DNA of 64,000 nt from JAFGGG01 sp964638895. Lineage in GTDB: Bacteria; Spirochaetota; Spirochaetia; SZUA-6; RPPD01. The stretch lies in assembly GCA_964638895.1 (NCBI GenBank), contig CAZWYY010000002.1, positions 1 through 64,000 on the forward strand, given 5' to 3'. Made by a program: the position numbers and the translations under genes. The notes below the pieces were generated by a model that saw nothing but the letters and a program-made list of their open reading frames with translations, was not told the origin of the DNA and searched no databases. Within the stretch, counting starts at the first letter, position 1. Each line of letters opens with the position of its first letter. Positions 7,669 to 16,802 of this stretch are shown one piece after another.

Positions 7669-8635
7669 CGGACTTATGCATGCAGACGAACACGATACGG
7701 CCGTTCACGCGCCGGTGCTGCTGGAGCAGGTGCTGGAGTATTTGGGGCCCAAGGCGGGGCCCGGTGCCGTATTTATAGACGCTACCTGCGGGGAGGGCGG
7801 ACACGCACAGGCATTTCTGGAACGCTTTCCCGCGCTTATGCTGTTCGGCGTTGACGCGGATAGGGAGCAGACCGCCTTTGCCGCGCGTCGTCTTACATCT
7901 TTCGGCAGACGAATACGGCTTTTTACCATGCGCTTCTCCGAGTTTTTTACGCACTATGAAGAATATAACGGCAGGAAACCCGACGCCATCCTCTTTGACC
8001 TGGGGATCTCCCGCTTTCATTACGAAAAAAGCGGGAGGGGTTTTTCTTTCGGTCGGGACGAGTACCTGGATATGCGGATTGACGGGTACGGGCGGGAGAC
8101 CGCCTTTGGCATCGTGAACAACGCGCCGCGGGCCGAGCTTGTGCGTATTCTGCGCGAGTACGGCGAGGAGGCGTACGCGTTCGCAATCGCGCGCGCAATC
8201 TGCACGGCGCGCAAGACGGCGCCCGTACGCACCAGCGTCGCGCTTGCCGAGCTCATCCGGCGGGCCGTGCCGCCCGCGTACCGGAACAGGCGAATCCACG
8301 CCGCCACCAAAAGCTTCCAGGCGTTGCGCATCGCGGTAAACGGCGAGCTTTCCGAACTGGAAAAGGGGCTTGCCCTGGGGTTTGAGCTTTTGCGGGCGGG
8401 CGGCAGAATCGCGGTGATCTCGTTTCATTCCCTGGAGGACAGGATCGTCAAGCGCTTCTTCAAGGAGAAAAATAAGTCCTGTATCTGCCCCCCGGAACGG
8501 CCGATCTGTCAATGTAGGGGCAAAAAAGAGCTTGTGCTGCTCACAAAAAAGCCCGTTACCGCGGGGCAGGATGAGCGTACGGCCAATCCGGCCGCCCGCA
8601 GTGCAAAAATGAGAGTTGTGGAGAAGTGCGCATGA
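7661..8635 (+). CDS. rsmH: 16S rRNA (cytosine-1402-N4) methyltransferase
   Basis: HAPVLLEQVLEYL and the SAM-binding FIDATCGEGGHAQAFLERFP identify RsmH (MraW). DAILFDLGISRFHYE, HAATKSFQALRIAVNGEL and ISFHSLEDRIVKRFF are further family blocks. It methylates N4 of C1402 in the ribosomal P-site region of 16S rRNA. The 324-residue length is normal. It sits between mraZ and ftsL as in most dcw clusters, with an ATGA overlap to the next gene. Confidence 0.95.
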   Translation: MSNGLMHADEHDTAVHAPVLLEQVLEYLGPKAGPGAVFIDATCGEGGHAQAFLERFPALMLFGVDADREQTAFAARRLTSFGRRIRLFTMRFSEFFTHYEEYNGRKPDAILFDLGISRFHYEKSGRGFSFGRDEYLDMRIDGYGRETAFGIVNNAPRAELVRILREYGEEAYAFAIARAICTARKTAPVRTSVALAELIRRAVPPAYRNRRIHAATKSFQALRIAVNGELSELEKGLALGFELLRAGGRIAVISFHSLEDRIVKRFFKEKNKSCICPPERPICQCRGKKELVLLTKKPVTAGQDERTANPAARSAKMRVVEKCA

Positions 8636-8904
8636 ATTACAAACGGGTATTAATCGTTATATTCGCCTGTACCATTCCGCTGGTGCTTTTTTTGTCAAGC
8701 GTGCAGGCCTATAATTACATGAAGCTTAAGGCCGAGGTTGAAAAACTGGAGGCGGACCAGAAGGACTGGCTGGAAAAAAATAAAAAGCTGATAGCCAGTA
8801 TTGAGGTGCTGCGAACGCCGCAGCGCATGGAAAAGCTGGCCACGGAGGAGCTCGGCCTGCGGAAAATCGATAAAAAGCGGGTTACGTTGATAGAGTTCGA
8901 GTAA
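8632..8904 (+). CDS. ftsL: FtsL-like septum protein
   Basis: The 90-residue protein has a short basic tail, one membrane helix (VLIVIFACTIPLVLFLSSV) and a coiled coil (KLKAEVEKLEADQKDWLEKNKKL), ending with LRTPQRMEKLATEELGLRKI as in FtsL/DivIC proteins. Position directly after rsmH (ATGA overlap at 8632) supports FtsL. FtsL, with FtsQ and FtsB, activates septal synthesis by FtsWI. The ftsI gene that normally follows is absent here. Confidence 0.75.
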   Translation: MNYKRVLIVIFACTIPLVLFLSSVQAYNYMKLKAEVEKLEADQKDWLEKNKKLIASIEVLRTPQRMEKLATEELGLRKIDKKRVTLIEFE

Positions 8905-8925
8905 CAAAGGGAGCGCGAGACCAAG

Positions 8926-10326
8926 GTGAGGGGAACGAAAACGGAACAGACCCTATTCTCGGTCCTGGAACTGACGGAGGCCGTGGGCGGCGCCTGTGAA
9001 CGAGCCGGCGGGGCGCCGGTGCGCGGTGTGTGTATCGATTCGCGTGAGGCGGCGCCCGACATGCTGTTTGTGGCTCTGCCCGGCGGGCGCACGGACGGCC
9101 ACGAATACCTTGAGGCCGCAGTTGCGGTGGGCGTGGCCGCTCTTCTGGTAACGACCGCCGAGTGGACACGGCGAAAGTCCCGTATCCTGCCCCTGCTGGA
9201 TGGCCCGGATATATCGTGCGTAAGCGTGCCCGATACGCTTGCCGCCCTGCAGAACCTGGCGGCCTGGCATCTGCGGCGCCTGCCCGGCGTGCTGCGCATC
9301 GGCATTACCGGGAGCAGCGGCAAGACCACCTCCAAAGAGATTTTGGGCGCGGTGTTGTCGCGCTTTGCGCCTACCGTTATGAACAAGGGTAACCTGAATT
9401 CGGAAACCGGCGTACCCCTGACCGCGTTCAGGGTGGACGCCTCGTACACCTACGCGATCTTTGAGATGGGCATCAATCATCGAGGCGAGATGGACGCGCT
9501 GGCCCGGATTGTCAGGCCTGATATCGCGGTGATCACCAACATCGGGAACGCGCACATCGGTCTTCTGGGGTCCAGGCAGGGGATTGCGGAGGAGAAGAAA
9601 AAGATAACCGCGCATTTTACCGGAACGCAAAAGCTGTTCCTGCCCGAGGACGATGAGTTTTTAGAGTTCTTATCGCGTGATGTGTGCGGCAAGGTGATTA
9701 CCTACGGGGAAAAAAGCGTTAAGGGGCTTTTAGGGAAAAAGGATCTGGGGTTGGATGGAAGCATCATCAACTGGGAGGAGCTCCAGATCCGCTTCCCGCT
9801 TTTCGGAAGGCCTAACTATATGAACGCACTGGCCGCGATCGCCGTGGCCGTAGAGCTGGGCGTGGACAAAACGGCCGTGAAACAGGGCCTGGAACACGTG
9901 GAACCCATGTTCGGCCGGTCCGAGGTGTCCAGGGGCGGGGTGACGGTCATCAAGGACTATTACAACGCCAATCCGGACGCCGTGTCAGGGGTGCTGGATT
10001 TTTTTCATGATCTTCCCTGGCGGGGGAAAAAAATCGTGGTGCTGGGAAGCATGCTTGAGCTGGGCAGCCGGAGCGCTCCGGCGCATAAACGCATCGGGAG
10101 GCTTGTGGCTGCCCAGAAACCGGACGGCGCCCTGTTTCTGGGCAGGGAGGCGAAGGCCGCCTTTCATGCCTGTAAAAAGGCCGGGTTCGGCGGTATGGTC
10201 TGCTGGAAGGCCTCAACCGCCAAACTGGCGCCAGTGCTCAAGGATTATGTTGCGGAGGGCGATATCGTGCTGCTCAAAGGCTCGCGCGCCCTGGAACTGG
10301 AAAGGCTGGTTACGGCCCTGGCATAA
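8926..10326 (+). CDS. murF: UDP-N-acetylmuramoyl-tripeptide--D-alanyl-D-alanine ligase
   Basis: The 466-residue protein has the Mur ligase layout: N-terminal substrate domain (GVCIDSREAAPDMLFVALPG), ATP loop GITGSSGKTTSKEILGAVL, MNKGNLNSETGVPLT, EMGINHRGEMD, and the C-terminal YNANPDAVSGVL. These are MurF hallmarks. It adds D-Ala-D-Ala to the UDP-MurNAc-tripeptide in the cytoplasm. The start is GTG 8926, with AAGGGAG 12 bases upstream. The usual ftsI and murE before it are missing. Confidence 0.93.
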   Translation: MRGTKTEQTLFSVLELTEAVGGACERAGGAPVRGVCIDSREAAPDMLFVALPGGRTDGHEYLEAAVAVGVAALLVTTAEWTRRKSRILPLLDGPDISCVSVPDTLAALQNLAAWHLRRLPGVLRIGITGSSGKTTSKEILGAVLSRFAPTVMNKGNLNSETGVPLTAFRVDASYTYAIFEMGINHRGEMDALARIVRPDIAVITNIGNAHIGLLGSRQGIAEEKKKITAHFTGTQKLFLPEDDEFLEFLSRDVCGKVITYGEKSVKGLLGKKDLGLDGSIINWEELQIRFPLFGRPNYMNALAAIAVAVELGVDKTAVKQGLEHVEPMFGRSEVSRGGVTVIKDYYNANPDAVSGVLDFFHDLPWRGKKIVVLGSMLELGSRSAPAHKRIGRLVAAQKPDGALFLGREAKAAFHACKKAGFGGMVCWKASTAKLAPVLKDYVAEGDIVLLKGSRALELERLVTALA

Positions 10327-10354
10327 ATTCAAGGACACGAAAGGGGGGAATACC

Positions 10355-11494
10355 GTGGTCCTGAAACTGCTTTATCCGCTGGTAAAATACATCACCTTCT
10401 TTAACGTATTCCAGTATATCACCTTTCGCGCCGCGTACGCCGCGGTGACCGCCCTTCTGATCTCCTTTCTGTTCGGGCCCCGCATCATCAGGAAGCTGCA
10501 GGAGCTGAAGGTAGGCCAGAAGATCAGGCGGGACGGACCGGAGACCCACCTGTCCAAATCCGGGACCCCGACCATGGGCGGCATTCTAATCATTCTTTCC
10601 ATCGTCATCGCGGTGCTGCTCTGGCAGAGCCTGGACAATACCTATACCTGGATCATCCTGCTGGCGGTGACGGGCTTCGGCGCCATCGGCTTTGTGGACG
10701 ATTTCTTGAAGATAAAGCGCAAAAACGCGGCCGGACTTACCAGCGGCTTCAAGTGGATCACCCAGTTCGCGCTGGCCCTGGCCGTGGCCCTGCTGATCTT
10801 TACCTTTAGGAACTACCATACGGTAAGCATTACGCCGCCCCTGTTCTCATCCATGAAGCTCGTCGTGCGCTATGACTATACCACCCTGCTTTACATCCCG
10901 TTCCTCAAAAACCCGGTAATGGATTTTTCCTACTTTTACATCCCGTTTTCCGTACTGCTACTTCTGGCCACCTCCAATGCGGTAAACTTGACCGATGGCC
11001 TGGACGGGCTGGCTACGGGCCTGGTGATTATGGTGGGGCTTACCTTTGCCATTATGGCCTACCTGACCGGAAACATCCGCTTTGCCGAATACCTGGGAAT
11101 TCCCTTTATCGCCAACAGCGGCGAGCTGACCATCACCGGTCTGGCCCTGGTGGGGGCCTGCGTGGGGTTCCTGTGGTTTAACGCCCACCCGGCCGAGATT
11201 ATGATGGGAGATACCGGCAGCCTGTCCCTGGGCGGGCTTGTGGGCGTGTTTGCGCTGATCCTGAAAAAAGAGGCGCTGATCATCATCATCGGCGGGGTGT
11301 TCGTAATCGAGACCCTGTCCGTGATCATCCAGGTGGTATCGTTCAAACTCACCGGGAAAAGGGTGTTTTTAATGGCGCCCCTTCATCATCATTTTGAGTT
11401 AAAGGGCTGGAAAGAGTCCAAGGTGGTAACCCGCTTCTGGATCCTGGGCGGGCTGTTCGCCCTACTGGGGCTTTCCACGCTGAAAATACAATAG
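10355..11494 (+). CDS. mraY: Phospho-N-acetylmuramoyl-pentapeptide transferase
   Basis: A 379-residue polytopic membrane protein. KSGTPTMGGILIILSI, GFVDDFLKIKRK, AVNLTDGLDGLATGL, WFNAHPAEIMMGDTGSLSLGG and LMAPLHHHFELKGW are the MraY catalytic and binding motifs, including the Asp residues that bind magnesium. It forms lipid I from UDP-MurNAc-pentapeptide and undecaprenyl phosphate. The true start is GTG 10355 behind AAGGGGGGAA; the frame is open further upstream but that part overlaps murF. Confidence 0.95.
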   Translation: MVLKLLYPLVKYITFFNVFQYITFRAAYAAVTALLISFLFGPRIIRKLQELKVGQKIRRDGPETHLSKSGTPTMGGILIILSIVIAVLLWQSLDNTYTWIILLAVTGFGAIGFVDDFLKIKRKNAAGLTSGFKWITQFALALAVALLIFTFRNYHTVSITPPLFSSMKLVVRYDYTTLLYIPFLKNPVMDFSYFYIPFSVLLLLATSNAVNLTDGLDGLATGLVIMVGLTFAIMAYLTGNIRFAEYLGIPFIANSGELTITGLALVGACVGFLWFNAHPAEIMMGDTGSLSLGGLVGVFALILKKEALIIIIGGVFVIETLSVIIQVVSFKLTGKRVFLMAPLHHHFELKGWKESKVVTRFWILGGLFALLGLSTLKIQ

Positions 11495-11504
11495 AGGAAG
11501 GCCG

Positions 11505-12635
11505 GTGCAACAGGTGGAGAAGGTGCAAAGGGGGCAGATAGATTATTTCTTGCTGGTCATCATCATTCTGTTGTTCGGGGTGGGGCTGTCCGTGCTCTTT
11601 TCCGCTTCGTATGTTCATGCCGAGAAACTGGGTAAAAACCCCCAGTATTTTTTCAACAAACAGATCATCTGGCTGGTGTTGGGCGGGTTTTTCGCCTACC
11701 TGATTTCCCGGGCCCCCCTGGCGTTGATCAGAAAAAGCATTCCGTACGTGCTTGCGAGCGCCTTTTTAATTTCACTGCTGCCGTTTGTGCCGGGTCTGGG
11801 CAAGGACATCAACGGCGCGCGCCGTTGGATCTTCTTTTTCGATTACTCGTTTCAGCCGTCCGAGTACGTGAAACTGGCTCTCATTCTTTACCTGGCCTCG
11901 ATCTTGAGTAAAAAAGAAAAAAAGCTCGACAATCCGCTTCACTCGCTGCTTCCCCCCCTGATCATGGTCTCGCTGTTCGTCGTAGTGATCTTCCTGCAGA
12001 ACGATCTTTCCACGGCCGCGTTCATCTTCTTTATGGCCGTGTCCTTGTTCTACATCGCCAAGATACGCCTTGTGTACTTTTTTTACTTGGCAACCATCGT
12101 GCTGCCCATCGGCATTGTTATTTTGTTCACCAAGACCTACTGGGTGGAAAAACTTATGGTGTTTCTGGACCCGGGCAGAAACCCGGACAGTACGGGGTAC
12201 CAGATCATCACCTCCCGCATCTCCCTGACCACGGGCGGGCTGTGGGGCAGGGGCCTGGGCATGGGCGTGCAGAAGAAGTACCTGCCCGAGGCCAGCTCCG
12301 ACTTCATCTTCGCCGTGGCCGGGGAGGAGCTGGGGTTTGTAGGGCTTTTCTTCATCATCATGCTGTTCGCCATGTTCGCCCTGCGCGGCTTCCAGATCGG
12401 GCTAAAAAGCAAGGACGGTTTTTCGTTTTTTCTGGCCTTCGGCATTACCTCCTGTATCCTGGTGCAGGCGCTGTGCAATATGTTCGTGGTGGCAGGGCTC
12501 ATCCCCACCACCGGTATCCCCCTACCGTTTTTTTCCCACGGGGGCTCGTCCATCGTCATCACACTGGTGATGTGCGGACTGCTGCTCAACCTTTCCCGCG
12601 CCTGTGCGGCAAGGGAGGAGGCTGTTTATGGCTGA
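11505..12635 (+). CDS. ftsW: FtsW lipid II polymerase (SEDS family)
   Basis: A 376-residue SEDS protein with about ten membrane helices. LSVLFSASYVHAEK, FQPSEYVKLALILYLA, LPEASSDFIFAVAGEELGF and PTTGIPLPFFSHGGSSIVITL are the FtsW/RodA signature segments. It polymerises lipid II at the septum together with a class B PBP, not encoded nearby. Start is GTG 11505. The end overlaps the ftsQ start by 8 bases. Confidence 0.9.
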   Translation: MQQVEKVQRGQIDYFLLVIIILLFGVGLSVLFSASYVHAEKLGKNPQYFFNKQIIWLVLGGFFAYLISRAPLALIRKSIPYVLASAFLISLLPFVPGLGKDINGARRWIFFFDYSFQPSEYVKLALILYLASILSKKEKKLDNPLHSLLPPLIMVSLFVVVIFLQNDLSTAAFIFFMAVSLFYIAKIRLVYFFYLATIVLPIGIVILFTKTYWVEKLMVFLDPGRNPDSTGYQIITSRISLTTGGLWGRGLGMGVQKKYLPEASSDFIFAVAGEELGFVGLFFIIMLFAMFALRGFQIGLKSKDGFSFFLAFGITSCILVQALCNMFVVAGLIPTTGIPLPFFSHGGSSIVITLVMCGLLLNLSRACAAREEAVYG

Positions 12636-13434
12636 CGTACTGGCCTTTTCCTCAAAGAAAAAACAGGGGGCGGATACGGCAATCCGCAAGGTTTTGTGGG
12701 GCGTGATCATTATGCTGGTTATTTTTTCCGCGGCAGAGCTTTTTTTCCATTTTTTTATCGCCCCGCGCATCATGATAAAAAACATCGTGATCAGCAATGA
12801 TACGGGCTTAAGCGAACAGGAAATATTGCGTCTTGCAGGAATAAGCGGAAAGGAGTATTATTTTCTCATTAATGCCGCACAGATGAGAGAGAGGCTGATG
12901 ACGCACCCCCTGGTAAAAGGCGCCGCCGTGGAAAAGATTTTTCCCAACACGCTCAAACTGACGCTTACGGGCAGGGTTCCGCTTATGGTCGTCCTGGTTG
13001 ACTATGACAATCGCACCGTGCCCTTAAGCATCGATGAGGAAGGGGTGGTGTTCCAAATCGGCGTCGGGGTAAGCAATTTAAACCTGCCTGTGCTTTCCGG
13101 ACTCAGGTTTGATAAACTGGAGCAGGGCATGCGCCTGCCTCCGGAGATGCTTCCCCTTCTCCGGGATTTTAAACGCATAAGCCGGTCTGAACCGGGGCTC
13201 CAGAGCTTGATCTCCGAGATCAAGGCGGTAAAAACGGACGCCGGTGATTTTGAGTATGTCGTCTATCCGGTAAACTATGCCAAGGGCGTACTGGTAGGCA
13301 GGCGCCTAGACGCTTCTATTATAAAGTATATGTTCATCGCCTTGAATCTTTTGGACCAGGAAGGTATGTTACAGAAAGTGCGGGATCTGGATTTCAGGAC
13401 GGGCGAGCTTGTGTATAGAATGAAGGAGGAATAA
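12628..13434 (+). CDS. ftsQ: FtsQ/DivIB-like cell-division protein with POTRA domain
   Basis: The 268-residue protein has one membrane helix (GVIIMLVIFSAAELFFHFFI) and a POTRA-like stretch (IKNIVISNDTGLSEQEILRLAG ... HPLVKGAAVEKIFPNTLKLTL), followed by a beta domain. ATG 12628 is chosen because AAGGGAGGAG is 7 bases upstream. Position between ftsW and ftsA is canonical for FtsQ, which links the divisome to septal synthesis from outside the membrane. No recognised fusion or truncation. Confidence 0.85.
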   Translation: MADVLAFSSKKKQGADTAIRKVLWGVIIMLVIFSAAELFFHFFIAPRIMIKNIVISNDTGLSEQEILRLAGISGKEYYFLINAAQMRERLMTHPLVKGAAVEKIFPNTLKLTLTGRVPLMVVLVDYDNRTVPLSIDEEGVVFQIGVGVSNLNLPVLSGLRFDKLEQGMRLPPEMLPLLRDFKRISRSEPGLQSLISEIKAVKTDAGDFEYVVYPVNYAKGVLVGRRLDASIIKYMFIALNLLDQEGMLQKVRDLDFRTGELVYRMKEE

Positions 13435-13438
13435 GCTA

Positions 13439-14671
13439 TTGCCTCAGGATGAAGTGATTGTGGGTCTGGATATCGGAACCACCAAGGTATGCGCCGTAAT
13501 CGGCCAGTACGATGAAAACAACTCCCTGGAAGTAACGGGCGTGGGTTCGTATCCCACCAGGGGGCTGCGGCGTGGGATCATCATCAATATCGAGTCTACC
13601 GTAAAATCCATTGTCCAGGCCATAGAGGCAGCCGAAATGATGTCCGGAAAGGAAGTAAGCGAGGTATATACAGGGATCTCAGGCGCGCATATTGAGGGCA
13701 TCAACTCCCGCGGGGTCGTGGCCGTTACGGGCAAGGGGCGTGAGATAACCAAGGAGGACGTTGACCGCGTCATCGATGCGGCCAAGGCCGTGGTTATCCC
13801 AATGGACCGGGTGATCCTGCACGTGATTCCACAGGAGTACATCGTGGACGACCAGGGGGGGATCAAAAACCCGGTGGGCATGATCGGGGTACGCCTTGAG
13901 TCCGAGGTGCATATCGTTACCGGCTCGCTCTCCGCGGCCCAGAACATCATGAAAAGCGTGAACCGCGCCGGGTTCAAGGTGAATGAGCTTATCTTCGAAA
14001 CCCTGGCCGCCTCACGCGCCGTGCTCTCCCAGGACGAAAAAGAGCTGGGCGTGCTGCTTATAGACCTGGGCGGAGGCACCACCAACATCCTGGTGCATAT
14101 CGAGGGTTCGCCGTACCACAGTTCGATTCTTTCCATCGGCGGAGACCAGGTGACAAGCGACCTTTCCATTATGTTGAAGACACCTTTAGATTCGGCGGAA
14201 AAGATCAAGCAGGAGGCGGGCTGCTGTTACATGGACCTGCTTGAGGACGACGAGGAGGTGCATATCCCGCGGGTAGGCGGAAGGCCGCCTGAGCGGATCT
14301 CGCGCAAGCGCATCGCCCAGATCATCCAGCCGCGCATGGAGGAGATCTTCCGGCTTACCAGGGAGCAGATTGAAAACAAGGGCTACCTGAACAGGTTGGG
14401 CGGCGGGGTCGTTGTCGTGGGCGGGGGCGCGCTTCTGCTCGGGGTCACCGAATTGGCCACGGAAACATTCGGCCTGCCCGTGCGCGTGGGCTTTCCCCTG
14501 CGTCTGGGTGGCCTGGTTGAAGAGTATTCCAGTCCCGTGTACGCCACGGCCGTGGGTCTTTTGCTTCAAGGCTCACAGCGGGGGGAAGGCGCGGGAATAG
14601 ACATACAGCGCAAGGACCGTTCGCGCGGTACATTCACAAAAATAAAGGAGTGGTTTCAGGAATTTTTTTAG
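13439..14671 (+). CDS. ftsA: Cell-division protein FtsA
   Basis: An actin-like ATPase of 410 residues. VGLDIGTTKVCAVIG is the phosphate-1 loop, LLIDLGGGTTNILVHIEG the phosphate-2 loop, and GGGVVVVGGGALLLGV the adenosine motif. The C-terminal KIKEWFQEFF is the expected amphipathic membrane-targeting helix that tethers FtsZ to the membrane. Start is TTG 13439 with AAGGAGGAAT upstream. It immediately precedes ftsZ, as usual. Confidence 0.94.
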   Translation: MPQDEVIVGLDIGTTKVCAVIGQYDENNSLEVTGVGSYPTRGLRRGIIINIESTVKSIVQAIEAAEMMSGKEVSEVYTGISGAHIEGINSRGVVAVTGKGREITKEDVDRVIDAAKAVVIPMDRVILHVIPQEYIVDDQGGIKNPVGMIGVRLESEVHIVTGSLSAAQNIMKSVNRAGFKVNELIFETLAASRAVLSQDEKELGVLLIDLGGGTTNILVHIEGSPYHSSILSIGGDQVTSDLSIMLKTPLDSAEKIKQEAGCCYMDLLEDDEEVHIPRVGGRPPERISRKRIAQIIQPRMEEIFRLTREQIENKGYLNRLGGGVVVVGGGALLLGVTELATETFGLPVRVGFPLRLGGLVEEYSSPVYATAVGLLLQGSQRGEGAGIDIQRKDRSRGTFTKIKEWFQEFF

Positions 14672-14720
14672 GCGGTTAAAAAAGTTATTATACATCTAAA
14701 ACATATTTCGGGAGGGGAGT

Positions 14721-15878
14721 ATGACCATAGAAATGCTTGAAGATGACCATTCGAGCCCAACAGTTATAAGAGTAATCGGGGTTGGGGGCGGAGGCAACAA
14801 CGCCTTGAACCGCATGATCAGCGCCGGGTTACAGCATGTCCAGTTTATCGCCGTCAACACGGATATCCAGGCCCTTACCACCTCAAAGGCCGGGACCAAG
14901 GTCCCGATAGGCTCCAAACTCACAGGGGGCCTGGGGGCCGGTGGAATCCCGGATATCGGGGAAAAGGCCGCGTTGGAAAACCAGGAGGAGCTGAAACAGA
15001 TTCTCAAAGGCTCGGACATGCTGTTTATCACGGCCGGCATGGGGGGCGGCACGGGCACGGGAGCGGCACCCATCATCGCCCATATCGCGCGCGAGCTCAA
15101 TATCCTGACCGTGGCCGTGGTTACAAAGCCGTTCGATTTCGAGGGCCGGAAAAAAATGGTGCTGGCGGAGCAGGGCCTGGCGCGCCTGCGTGAGTCGGTT
15201 GACACCCTGATAGTGATTCCCAACCAACATCTCCTAAAAATCGTGGAAAAACGCACACCCATCAAGGAGGCCTTTTTTATGGCCGACGACGTGCTGCGCC
15301 AGGGGGTACAGGGCATCTCCGACCTGATAACGGTGCCCGGTGAGATCAACATCGATTTTGCCGACGTCAAGACCATCATGAACGGACGCGGCGAGGCCAT
15401 GATGGGCGTGGGCGTAGGGGCCGGTGACAACCGGGCCGTGGACGCGGCCACGCAGGCCATCAACAATCCGCTGCTGGAAGACTCAAGCATAGAGGGGGCC
15501 AAGGGCGTGCTGGTAAACGTGAGCGGAGGTGAGGACCTGTCCCTGACCGAATACGAGGAGATAGTCAAGATCATCACGGCCAATGCGGACGTGGACGCCC
15601 TGATCATCGCCGGCAATGCCATCGACAACGCGCTTACCGACCAGATCAAGGTTACGGTGATCGCCACCGGATTCAACAAGGCGGTGCTGCATCCCAAAAA
15701 GGAGGCGGCGCAGGAGACCGATTCGGAGATCATCTCTTATAATGAGTGGATCGCCATGAGCAAGGGCATTAAAAGCAAGGCCGGCAACGATTACCTTCTG
15801 GGCAGGAACTCCACGGAAACCGAGCTGTGGGTGCCGACGATCCTGCGCAACAAGCGGGCGATGGGGCGGAATGACTGA
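14721..15878 (+). CDS. ftsZ: Cell-division protein FtsZ
   Basis: The tubulin-like GTPase motifs are complete: IGVGGGGNNALNRM, FITAGMGGGTGTGAAP (GTP-binding loop) and the T7 loop INIDFADVKTIM with its catalytic Asp. Length is 385 residues. The usual conserved C-terminal peptide (DIPxFLR-like) that binds FtsA is not obvious: the end reads LWVPTILRNKRAMGRND, in which PTILRNK may be a variant form. GGGAGGGGA precedes the ATG. A TATTAT hexamer at 14686-14691 may be a -10 box but lacks a clear -35. It overlaps xerD by one base (TGATG). Confidence 0.95.
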   Translation: MTIEMLEDDHSSPTVIRVIGVGGGGNNALNRMISAGLQHVQFIAVNTDIQALTTSKAGTKVPIGSKLTGGLGAGGIPDIGEKAALENQEELKQILKGSDMLFITAGMGGGTGTGAAPIIAHIARELNILTVAVVTKPFDFEGRKKMVLAEQGLARLRESVDTLIVIPNQHLLKIVEKRTPIKEAFFMADDVLRQGVQGISDLITVPGEINIDFADVKTIMNGRGEAMMGVGVGAGDNRAVDAATQAINNPLLEDSSIEGAKGVLVNVSGGEDLSLTEYEEIVKIITANADVDALIIAGNAIDNALTDQIKVTVIATGFNKAVLHPKKEAAQETDSEIISYNEWIAMSKGIKSKAGNDYLLGRNSTETELWVPTILRNKRAMGRND

Positions 15879-16771
15879 TGAAAGCGGAGTTTGCGGGGAT
15901 TTTACGGCTGTTTGAGGATTATATGCGCGTGGAGATGCGCCTGGCCGTACGCAGTGTGCTCACCTACCTGACGGAATGCAGACTGTTTCTGGAAAACCTG
16001 GAGGCGCAGCACAGGGAGCTTGCCGAGACCACGTCCAGGGACATCATCGAATACCTGGTTGCCCGGCAGGTGGACGGGCTTGACCAGCGCACCATCTCCA
16101 AGATATTGAGCAGCCTGCGCGCGTTCTATAATTACTGCATGCTGGAGAAACTGCACCAGGCCAACCCCGCCCAGTTGGTGGAGACGCCCCGTATTCCCAA
16201 GAAACTGCCCGCGGTGTTTTCACGAGAAGAGGTTGATGCGTTCCTGGGCGCCATCGACGATACCACGCCGCTGGGCATGCGGGACCGCGCCCTGTTCGAG
16301 CTGATCTACTCTTGCGGCCTGCGGGTATCCGAGGCCGTGGATCTTAAACTCGAACAACTGTTCTTAAAGGAGGGAATAATCAAGGTGTTGGGCAAGGGGT
16401 CCAAGGAACGGCTGGTGCCCATCGGCGAACACGCCGTCTACTGGCTTCTCCAGTACCTGAGCAATGCCCGGCCGCGGATCTGCGGACGGAAAGTACGCCT
16501 GGATTACGTATTCTTAAACCGCTGGGCGCGCAAGCTGTCGCGCAAGGGCATGTGGAAGCGCTTTAAAGAAATAGCGGGCGGCGCGGGCATACAGGGCAAG
16601 ATACATACCCTGCGCCATTCATTTGCCACGCACATGCTCAAAGGGGGCGCGGACCTGCGCTCCGTACAGGAGCTTTTGGGCCATGCGGATATCGGCACCA
16701 CCCAGATTTATACGCATCTGGAACAGGATGATCTGCAGAAATACCACAAGCGGTATCATCCCAGGGGCTGA
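15878..16771 (+). CDS. xerD: Tyrosine recombinase, XerD-like
   Basis: This 297-residue recombinase has a SAM-like core-binding domain (1-105) and a catalytic domain with the full set of active residues: Arg in CGLRVSEAVDL, Lys in GKGSKERLVP, HTLRHSFATHMLKGG, LGHADIGTTQ and Tyr in IYTHLE. Size and lack of attached mobile genes indicate Xer chromosome-dimer resolution rather than a phage integrase. A second Xer gene lies at 20831, consistent with a XerC/XerD pair. Which is C and which is D is inferred from the second one's topA-hslV neighbourhood. Confidence 0.85.
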   Translation: MKAEFAGILRLFEDYMRVEMRLAVRSVLTYLTECRLFLENLEAQHRELAETTSRDIIEYLVARQVDGLDQRTISKILSSLRAFYNYCMLEKLHQANPAQLVETPRIPKKLPAVFSREEVDAFLGAIDDTTPLGMRDRALFELIYSCGLRVSEAVDLKLEQLFLKEGIIKVLGKGSKERLVPIGEHAVYWLLQYLSNARPRICGRKVRLDYVFLNRWARKLSRKGMWKRFKEIAGGAGIQGKIHTLRHSFATHMLKGGADLRSVQELLGHADIGTTQIYTHLEQDDLQKYHKRYHPRG

Positions 16772-16802
16772 TACGGATTGATATTATAGAAGGGAGACAT
16801 AC

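Noticed and set aside
10007..10354. Upstream extension of the mraY frame
   Set aside because: It lies inside murF, reads as arginine/tryptophan-rich nonsense, and GTG 10355 has an excellent ribosome site and the family N-terminus.
14696..15733. Long open frame on the strand opposite ftsZ
   Set aside because: It mirrors the codon pattern of a certain gene and has serine-rich low-complexity protein with no motif or ribosome site.
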